From: Firmicutes bacterium CAG:95
Lineage (GTDB): Bacteria > Bacillota > Clostridia > Lachnospirales > Lachnospiraceae
DNA length: 20,202 nt
NCBI GenBank assembly: GCA_000438155.1
Contig: FR902888.1
Location: forward strand, 1 to 20,202
Direction of reading: 5' to 3'
Below, one piece after another: positions 15,017 to 20,202 of this stretch; within the stretch, counting starts at the first letter, position 1, and each line of letters begins with the position of its first letter. Both the position numbers and the translations under genes were made by a program. The notes below the pieces were generated by a model. It was not told where the DNA came from and did no database searches. It saw only the letters and a program-made list of their open reading frames with translations.

Positions 15017-15319
15017 TGCAAATCCCCCTCTCTGAAGTTTATTTACTTATATATATACAGGATGTTGTCGAAAAATGCAATATATATTTATAAAGACTAT
15101 GTAAATATTAAATTTTTGTTAACAATTCTTTTTTTACTTGCCTGCTGTTTTTTTTCTGTGATATATTATTTATGTCAACTTTTCTACGTTATTCTATCAG
15201 CGTGTGGAATTACAATATCCCTTTTATAATTTATACTTTTTGAACCTGCCTGTTAACTGATCATATTGATTTCTTATTTGCAAATTAAAATAATCTTAGT
15301 AATAGAAAGGAGTACAGCA
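15017..15319. other. Divergent intergenic region between the DUF4234-type gene and gltA
   Basis: A very AT-rich stretch of 303 bases with no gene. It holds the minus-strand promoter below and two candidate gltA promoters. One is TTGCCT (15138-15143) with TATATT (15162-15167), spacing 18. The other is TTGATT (15266-15271) with AATAAT (15289-15294), spacing 17, which leaves only a short leader. A perfect TTGTTAACAA palindrome (15116-15125) resembles a collapsed Rex site. ATTTGCAAAT lies inside the second promoter spacer. Which promoter is used cannot be decided from sequence. Confidence 0.5.
15052..15080 (-). promoter_or_regulatory. Promoter of the DUF4234/DUF2752 pair
   Basis: On minus, -35 TTGCAT (15075-15080) and -10 TATATA (15052-15057), spacer 17 nt, about 35 bp before the ATG. 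Confidence 0.6.
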
Positions 15320-16690
15320 ATGGCCGATACAAATATTTTTTCACAGATCACTCCAGACATCATCCGGCTGGCACAAAAAAGCGAATCCGCAGACATCATT
15401 GATACTGAATTATTTACCCGATATGATGTCAAACGCGGTCTGCGTGACCTGAACGGCAAGGGTGTTCTTGCCGGTTTGACCACAATCTCTGATGTACGTG
15501 CTACCGAAATCATTAACGGGGAATCCCATCCCTGCCACGGAAGGCTTTTTTATCGCGGTTATGATGTGAAGGATCTGGTAAACGGATTTACAGGAGACGG
15601 ACGCTTTGGCTTTGAGGAGGTTGCTTACCTGCTCCTGTTTGATGAGCTTCCGAATGAAGAAGAGCTGACTATGTTCCGTTCCCTTCTGTCTACCTACCGC
15701 AGTCTTCCAACCGGCTTTGTACGGGATATTATCATGAAGGCACCCAGCCAGGATATGATGAACACTCTTGCAAGAAGCGTGCTTACCTTATATTCCTATG
15801 ATGACCGTGCAGATGATGTATCTCTTCCAAATGTGTTACGGCAGTGTCTGCAGCTGATCAGTCTGTTCCCGCTGCTTTCGATCTACGGTTATCAGGCATA
15901 TTGTCATTATCATGATGGTAAAAGCCTGTTCATTCACCGCCCGGATCCTGCTCTTTCCACTGCTGAGAACATCCTTCACCTGTTAAGACCTGACAGCCAG
16001 TACACCCCTCTGGAGGCTAAGCTTCTGGACATTGCCCTGGTTCTACATATGGAACATGGTGGTGGTAATAACTCTTCCTTCACGACCCATGTTGTAACCT
16101 CCTCTCTCACCGATACCTATTCCGTCATTGCCGCTGCAATCGGTTCCCTGAAAGGCCCCCGGCATGGTGGTGCGAATATTAAGGTTGTTAAAATGTTCGA
16201 TGAAATGAAACGGGAAGTCAAAGACTGGACGAACGAAGATGAAGTCGCAGATTATCTTCGCAGACTTCTTCACAAGGATGCGTTTGATCATGCCGGTCTT
16301 ATCTATGGTGTGGGGCATGCAATTTATTCCAAATCCGATCCAAGAGCGGTCATTTTCAAGTCCTTCGTGGAAAAGCTCTCCGTAGAAAAACATCTGGAAA
16401 AGGAATTTGCCCTGTATTCGCTTGTTGAAAATCTGGCTCCGAAGGTTATTGCCAATGAGCGTCAGATGTATAAAGGTGTAAGCATCAACGTTGACTTCTA
16501 TTCCGGCTTCGTTTATCAGATGCTTGGACTTCCTTTAGAGCTCTATACACCGATCTTTGCCATTGCGCGTATTGTCGGCTGGAGTGCACACCGTATGGAG
16601 GAGCTTGCCAACAATGGAAAAATCATCCGTCCGGCTTATAAGCCAATCACAGAAGATCTTGCTTATGTAGAAATGAAAAAACGGTGCTGA
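15320..16690 (+). CDS. gltA: Si-type citrate (or 2-methylcitrate) synthase
   Basis: A 456-residue citrate synthase that condenses oxaloacetate with acetyl-CoA. The catalytic triad is visible: His282 in GPRHGGAN, His333 in GVGHAIY and Asp392 in NVDFYSG. HMEHGGGNNSSF at 243-254 is also conserved. It is longer than E. coli GltA, with an N-terminal extension, as in the clostridial citrate/2-methylcitrate group; activity on propionyl-CoA cannot be excluded. The ATG at 15320 follows AAAGGAG by 7 nt, whereas a longer in-frame ORF from 15266 has no ribosome site. It is the only plus-strand metabolic gene here, monocistronic, with a terminator that begins inside its last codons. Confidence 0.95.
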   Translation: MADTNIFSQITPDIIRLAQKSESADIIDTELFTRYDVKRGLRDLNGKGVLAGLTTISDVRATEIINGESHPCHGRLFYRGYDVKDLVNGFTGDGRFGFEEVAYLLLFDELPNEEELTMFRSLLSTYRSLPTGFVRDIIMKAPSQDMMNTLARSVLTLYSYDDRADDVSLPNVLRQCLQLISLFPLLSIYGYQAYCHYHDGKSLFIHRPDPALSTAENILHLLRPDSQYTPLEAKLLDIALVLHMEHGGGNNSSFTTHVVTSSLTDTYSVIAAAIGSLKGPRHGGANIKVVKMFDEMKREVKDWTNEDEVADYLRRLLHKDAFDHAGLIYGVGHAIYSKSDPRAVIFKSFVEKLSVEKHLEKEFALYSLVENLAPKVIANERQMYKGVSINVDFYSGFVYQMLGLPLELYTPIFAIARIVGWSAHRMEELANNGKIIRPAYKPITEDLAYVEMKKRC

Positions 16691-16702
16691 TGCACCGTTT
16701 TT
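16676..16702. terminator. Bidirectional terminator between gltA and thrC
   Basis: The stem ACGGTGC/GCACCGT (16681-16687, 16692-16698) is flanked by A-run and T-run on the two sides, so it gives a hairpin plus U-run on either strand. The gltA stop codon TGA forms most of the 4-nt loop. It serves the two convergent genes. Confidence 0.92.
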
Positions 16703-16770
16703 CTTTGCTTTCATTGTTTCTCTTATTTTAATTTATAACCTGTTCCATAATCTGTTTTAGTACTCTTTTA

Positions 16771-18258
16771 TCAGATCTTTCTTTCAAGGAAGCTTAATAC
16801 CGTCTTTTCCATATCTTCCTTGTCACATTCGGTCTTATGTAATACCGGTGCGGTACGGATCTCCTGAATAGCGTTCGGTACCGGTACTCCGGAAAGCTTC
16901 TCCAATTCATCTACCAATGCAAAGTCCTCCATATTCGCATAGCCTTCATCAATGGCGGTCATGACGCTTCTGGTAAACTTATAAGGACTTGCTGTGGAAA
17001 CCACAACGGTCTTCGTCTGATCTCCGGTCTCCTTCTTATATTTCTTATAAACGGAAGAAGCAACTGCGGTATGGGTATCAATGATGTATCCGGTATTCTC
17101 ATATAAATCATGAATTTCTTTTGCTGTTTCCTGCTCACTTGCATAAGCACCGTAGAAATCCTTAAGCTCTGCTTTCATCTCTTCGCTGATCGTATAAACA
17201 CCGGTCTGATTCAGGGATTCCATCAGTTCACGGTTACGGTCTGCATTGTCTCCTGCAATGTGATAAATCAGACGTTCCAGATTGCTGGAAATCAGAATAT
17301 CCATGGAAGGAGAAGTGGTTAATACGAATTCACGGTTCTTATCATAGGTTCCGGTACGGAAGAAATCATATAAAACCTTGTTTTCGTTGGATGCGCAGAT
17401 CAGCTTACCGATCGGCACGCCCATCTTCTTTGCATAATAAGCAGCTAAAATATTACCAAAGTTACCGGTCGGAACGACCATATTCACAAGCTCACCGTCT
17501 TCGATCTGCTCTTCTGCAAGGAGCTTTACATAAGCGTATACATAATAAGCAACCTGAGGAAGGAGACGCCCAATATTAATGGAGTTTGCGGAAGAAAGCT
17601 GGAATCCGCTTTCATTTAACTTCTTCTCAAGGTCACGGTCATTAAAGATCTTTTTCACTCCGGTCTGGGCATCATCAAAGTTACCATGAATGGCTACTAC
17701 GAAGGTATTCTTTCCCTTCTGGGTAACCATCTGCTTCTCCTGGATTGGGCTGACGCCGTTCTTCGGATAAAATACAACAATTCTGGTACCCTCTACATCT
17801 GCGAATCCTGCAAGAGCTGCCTTACCGGTATCCCCTGAGGTTGCTGTCAGAATCACGATTTCATTCGTTACATGGTTCTTCTTCGCAGAAGTGGTCAGTA
17901 AATGAGGCAGAATGGATAATGCCATATCCTTGAATGCAATCGTTGCACCGTGGAACAGTTCCAGATAGTAAGCATCTTCTGCATGAACCAGAGGAGCGAT
18001 CTCTTCGGTATCAAACTTCTCATCATAAGCCTTCTCAATACAGTTCTTAAGCTCTTCTTCCGTAAAATCGGTTAAATACAGCTTCATTACCTCATAGGCA
18101 ACCTGCTGATACGTCATCTGCGAAAGCTCCTTTAAAGATTTGTCCAATGCCGGAATGGATTCCGGTACAAACAATCCTCCATCTTCAGATAAACCTCTTA
18201 AGATTGCTTCTGAAGCCTTCACCTGTTTTCCTGCCGTTCTCGTACTATTATATAACAT
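16771..18258 (-). CDS. thrC: Threonine synthase
   Basis: A 495-residue PLP enzyme converting O-phosphohomoserine to threonine. The N-terminus MLYNSTRTAGKQVKASEAILRGLSEDGGLF is typical of the long bacterial/fungal ThrC group. The PLP lysine is K110 in HGATIAFKDMA, and TATSGDTGKAALAG is the phosphate-binding loop. The reading frame is open a further 39 codons upstream, but I reject that start: an AAGGAG site lies 10 nt before the ATG at 18258, and the promoter -10 (18366-18371) sits inside the first codons of the longer version. It converges on gltA and shares its terminator. No other threonine-pathway gene is in the window. Confidence 0.95.
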   Translation of the reverse strand: MLYNSTRTAGKQVKASEAILRGLSEDGGLFVPESIPALDKSLKELSQMTYQQVAYEVMKLYLTDFTEEELKNCIEKAYDEKFDTEEIAPLVHAEDAYYLELFHGATIAFKDMALSILPHLLTTSAKKNHVTNEIVILTATSGDTGKAALAGFADVEGTRIVVFYPKNGVSPIQEKQMVTQKGKNTFVVAIHGNFDDAQTGVKKIFNDRDLEKKLNESGFQLSSANSINIGRLLPQVAYYVYAYVKLLAEEQIEDGELVNMVVPTGNFGNILAAYYAKKMGVPIGKLICASNENKVLYDFFRTGTYDKNREFVLTTSPSMDILISSNLERLIYHIAGDNADRNRELMESLNQTGVYTISEEMKAELKDFYGAYASEQETAKEIHDLYENTGYIIDTHTAVASSVYKKYKKETGDQTKTVVVSTASPYKFTRSVMTAIDEGYANMEDFALVDELEKLSGVPVPNAIQEIRTAPVLHKTECDKEDMEKTVLSFLERKI

Positions 18259-18365
18259 GTCACTCAAGCTCCTTAATTCTTCCTGAATTTTATTTATTCT
18301 GATGCAACCATCCAGAACTTCATTTGCAAAACAACTGACAGGCAGCTTTTTGCTCATGTGGTTAC

Positions 18366-18394
18366 ATTCTAACATAAAAATACAGGTGAAGCAA
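18366..18394 (-). promoter_or_regulatory. thrC promoter
   Basis: On minus, -35 TTGCTT (18389-18394), a 17-nt spacer and an extended -10, TG-T-TAGAAT (hexamer 18366-18371). It implies a leader of about 100 nt before the thrC ATG. No T-box signature was seen in that leader. Confidence 0.7.
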
Positions 18395-18438
18395 TTTTTT
18401 CTCCCAATTTTCCATAATGATTTTGTATAAGTAATTAC

Positions 18439-18999
18439 TCAGCGGAAGAATTCATGCCCTCCATGTTCAAACAGCCTGTCCAGGTGATGATCAAACCATG
18501 CCATCTTATCACCTTCTGCATACTGTCTTGATGCAAAATAGAGAGCTCCTTCCGTCAGATCTTCTCCGTTAAGGACACGGTCCACGGCTTCTTTGGTTTC
18601 CTCAGATACCTTCACCTTCTGATAAGTTCCGTTTGCTACCGGTGAAAACTGATAGGTTCCTCCCTCTTTCTGCATCACCACCTCGGTCACACTGTCCGGA
18701 AAATGCTCGTCCGCGACACGGTTCAATACCACTCCGGCAACAAGCATCTTGCCCTCCATATCCTCACAGCCTGCCTCTGCCTGCACGATACGCAGAAGAC
18801 ACTGGTAATCCGCATCGGAAAGTTCCTTACAGGTCTCCTTCTCAAGTACTTTATAGTCTACCACGCGCTGCCCGGAGGCCACCAGCCCCTGCTTCCGGAC
18901 CATCGTATCTTTTTCAAGAACATCATAAGCAAATACTTTAATAAAACAAAACAGCAGGGAAACATACGCTGCCAGATAAATAATCCACTTCTTATACAT
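18439..18999 (-). CDS. SleB-like cell wall hydrolase
   Basis: A 186-residue protein with an N-terminal membrane anchor (about 5-25), a linker, and a Hydrolase_2 (SleB/CwlJ-type) domain at about 60-186. The domain contains LLRIVQAEAG with the likely catalytic Glu75, followed by GKMLVAGVVLNRV, YQFSPV and a C-terminal ALYFASR...WFDHHLDRLFEHGGHEFF. SleB-type enzymes are lytic transglycosylases acting on spore cortex peptidoglycan. This one has no separate peptidoglycan-binding domain, so a vegetative or sporulation wall-remodelling role is equally possible. I prefer the ATG at 18999, after a GGAGAAAGG site, to an ATG 12 codons upstream. Confidence 0.85.
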   Translation of the reverse strand: MYKKWIIYLAAYVSLLFCFIKVFAYDVLEKDTMVRKQGLVASGQRVVDYKVLEKETCKELSDADYQCLLRIVQAEAGCEDMEGKMLVAGVVLNRVADEHFPDSVTEVVMQKEGGTYQFSPVANGTYQKVKVSEETKEAVDRVLNGEDLTEGALYFASRQYAEGDKMAWFDHHLDRLFEHGGHEFFR

Positions 19000-19076
19000 C
19001 ACCTTTTTCCTTTCTCCTAATATTCTATACAGCACTTGTCCAAAATATTTCTAATTATTACTAATTCATGAAAAAT

Positions 19077-19181
19077 ATTGTAACAGTTCAGCCATGCAAA
19101 ATGATTGTGCAAGATGACCGTGGGAGCCTGCTCACTAAGGGCAGCTTATACAATCATTTTGAATGGCTGAACTGTTACAAT
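19077..19181. repeat. Long inverted repeat (32-bp arms, 41-nt loop)
   Basis: The arms at 19077-19108 and 19150-19181 are complementary at 31 of 32 positions (single G/A mismatch at 19096/19162). The 41-nt centre adds a few more pairs and a small CTGC/GCAG stem (19128-19131, 19141-19144). The arm begins ATTGTAACAGTTCAGCC. It lies between divergently transcribed genes, 76 bp before the AP2-domain gene. There is no U-run, so it is not a normal terminator, and no obvious target-site duplication flanks it. It may be a miniature palindromic element or the RNA/DNA partner of the neighbouring protein. Confidence 0.9.
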
Positions 19182-19216
19182 TTGCCGAAAATTTCTACAG
19201 ATTTACTACAAGTTAT

Positions 19217-19225
19217 GCTATACTT
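19217..19225 (+). promoter_or_regulatory. Extended -10 promoter of the AP2-domain gene
   Basis: TGC followed by TATACT about 32 bp before the start codon fits an extended -10 (TGnTATAAT). No good -35 is present at the right distance, which is common for extended -10 promoters. Confidence 0.5.
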
Positions 19226-19257
19226 AGAAAGAAACCCTGATAAAGAAAGGAATGCTC

Positions 19258-20058
19258 ATGTCGGTAAAGCTCCCCGGTGTTTATGAAACCACACAAAAAA
19301 ACGGTACTGTAACGTACCGCTCATCACTTACTTATCAAAGTAAACATATCAGTCTTGGAAGCTATGCTACGAAAGAAGAAGCCCACGCTGCCTATTTACT
19401 GGCCCGTAAGCTCCTGTCTGATGATTGCCTTACCCTAACATCCTATTCCGAAACCGGTTCGGTAATTCCCTTTGAAAAATGGGTGATTCTTCTCAATTTC
19501 CGTGACAATGGCCTTTACTTTGCAACCCCCATTTATCTCCGCCAGAAATATTTTGAATATTATCTTGCTCCGCATACCATTCTGCGTTTCGACCGGGATG
19601 ATCTGTTTTATTATTCCTCCCACAAGATCATGCAGCGTGGCCGGCACTTTTTCGTTGCAGACTACGGCATGCAGGTCAATATTGCAAACCGCTACGGCAT
19701 TAAAAACTATGCGGTAGAAAACCGCGACTATCGTTTTATCAACGGTAATCCCTATGATTTCCGCTATGAAAATATCGAGATTCTGAACCGTTACCATGGT
19801 GTCCGTGTCCGCAATTTGAAAACGGGCATCCGTTATGCTGCAATCATCCACTTAAACGGCAACTTCACCATCGGTACCTACGAAAGCGACATTGAAGCTG
19901 CCATTGCCTATAACAAAGCCATTGATATTCTAATTAAAAAGGGCGTAAGCCGGAATTTCACTCCCAATTACATTGAGAGTCTGTCTCCTTCTGCCTACGC
20001 CGATATTTATTCTGAAGTTTCTGTTTCCCATAAAATTCTGGACTACCGTCCCATTTGA
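19258..20058 (+). CDS. AP2 - HNH-like core - AP2 protein
   Basis: A 266-residue, probably DNA-binding protein of unknown role. Residues 7-53 (GVYETT...YRSSLTY...ISLGSYATKEEAHAAYLLARKLL) match the AP2/ERF fold pattern. Residues 180-236 (HGVRVRN...AAIIHLNGNFTIGTYESDIEAAIAYNKA, ending NF) are a second AP2-like unit. The middle, about 115-178, ends INGNPYDFRYENIEIL, which resembles the end of HNH homing endonucleases (HxDGNxxNNRxENL). The catalytic histidines are not in place, so nuclease activity is doubtful. It may be a domesticated homing-endonuclease relative acting as a regulator. I choose the second ATG (19258), 6 nt after AGGA, since the first ATG overlaps that site. It stands alone on plus beside a long inverted repeat. 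Confidence 0.8.
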   Translation: MSVKLPGVYETTQKNGTVTYRSSLTYQSKHISLGSYATKEEAHAAYLLARKLLSDDCLTLTSYSETGSVIPFEKWVILLNFRDNGLYFATPIYLRQKYFEYYLAPHTILRFDRDDLFYYSSHKIMQRGRHFFVADYGMQVNIANRYGIKNYAVENRDYRFINGNPYDFRYENIEILNRYHGVRVRNLKTGIRYAAIIHLNGNFTIGTYESDIEAAIAYNKAIDILIKKGVSRNFTPNYIESLSPSAYADIYSEVSVSHKILDYRPI

Positions 20059-20117
20059 TGATTCCTAAGCCTTACAATGCACGACTGTGTATGTACGAAA
20101 TAAAGAGTTCGCTTACG

Positions 20118-20202
20118 CTACTTCATGGTATAATCCACAAAGCTGATGATATACGCCCCTCCATTCTCAATTCCGGCAAGCGAAATATCCGTGGCATACC
20201 GC
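20118..20202 (-). CDS. 3' end of an unidentified gene, cut by the window edge
   Basis: The minus strand is open from the window edge to a TAG at 20118-20120. The last 27 full residues are RYATDISLAGIENG then GAYIISFVDYTMK. The stretch reads like a real protein end with natural codon use, but it is too short to recognise. It converges on the AP2-domain gene, and no clear terminator was seen in the 59 bases between them. Confidence 0.55.
   Translation of the reverse strand, partial: RYATDISLAGIENGGAYIISFVDYTMK

Noticed and set aside
15116..15125. TTGTTAACAA palindrome upstream of gltA as a Rex operator
   Set aside because: The halves are fused without the 4-nt spacer, and extending either half to the full Rex consensus gives almost no further matches.
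15266..15319. Extended N-terminus of citrate synthase
   Set aside because: No ribosome site precedes 15266. AAAGGAG sits 7 nt before the ATG at 15320, and the upstream stretch is AT-rich promoter-like DNA.
19077..19181. Retron msr-msd or IsrB/OMEGA-type RNA next to the AP2-domain gene
   Set aside because: No reverse transcriptase or RuvC/HNH nuclease gene is adjacent, and a simple long stem lacks the expected branched architecture.

Overview
The window looks like chromosome of a Gram-positive, low-to-mid GC anaerobe of the Clostridia, most likely Lachnospiraceae. The clues are Rex with its operator, a Re-citrate-synthase-type enzyme beside a conventional citrate synthase, a SleB-like cell-wall hydrolase, strong AGGAGG-type ribosome sites and sigma-A promoters. 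The assignment rests on gene content and protein style; no database search was possible. Nearly all genes are on the minus strand. Only the citrate synthase and an AP2-domain protein are on plus.

Region 1 (about 1-5300, minus): a compact cluster read in the order rex, a coiled-coil protein, nnr (NAD(P)H-hydrate repair), an antitoxin-less MazF-type gene, a CBS/CorC-like protein and yebC. The rex promoter overlaps a near-consensus Rex operator, so this NADH-sensing repressor probably controls itself and perhaps the genes behind it, including the NAD(P)H-repair enzyme.

Region 2 (5300-9100, minus): a citrate-to-2-oxoglutarate module made of a Re-type citrate synthase candidate, a GntR/FCD regulator and an NADP isocitrate dehydrogenase close to the eukaryotic type. 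The first gene has a near-consensus promoter overlapped by a perfect palindrome (ATTGTATACAAT) and an AT-rich leader with several dyads. The icd 3' region ends in a run of hairpins, two of them GNRA-capped, and a 45-bp repeat.

Region 3 (9150-15020, minus): a zinc-ribbon membrane protein behind a cytoplasmic GH3 glycosidase; pckA (ATP-type PEP carboxykinase) with a strong terminator followed by the second copy of the 45-bp repeat; and a coupled pair of small membrane proteins (DUF4234 and DUF2752 type).

Region 4 (15020-19060): a plus-strand Si-type citrate synthase, convergent with threonine synthase across a bidirectional terminator, then a SleB-like hydrolase. The two citrate synthases, isocitrate dehydrogenase and PEP carboxykinase make the window rich in TCA and anaplerotic enzymes. 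Aconitase is absent.

Region 5 (19060-20202): a 32-bp near-perfect inverted repeat stands just upstream of a plus-strand gene encoding AP2 - degenerate HNH-like core - AP2. This pairing is the best candidate in the window for something undescribed. The last 85 bases hold the 3' end of an unidentified minus-strand gene.
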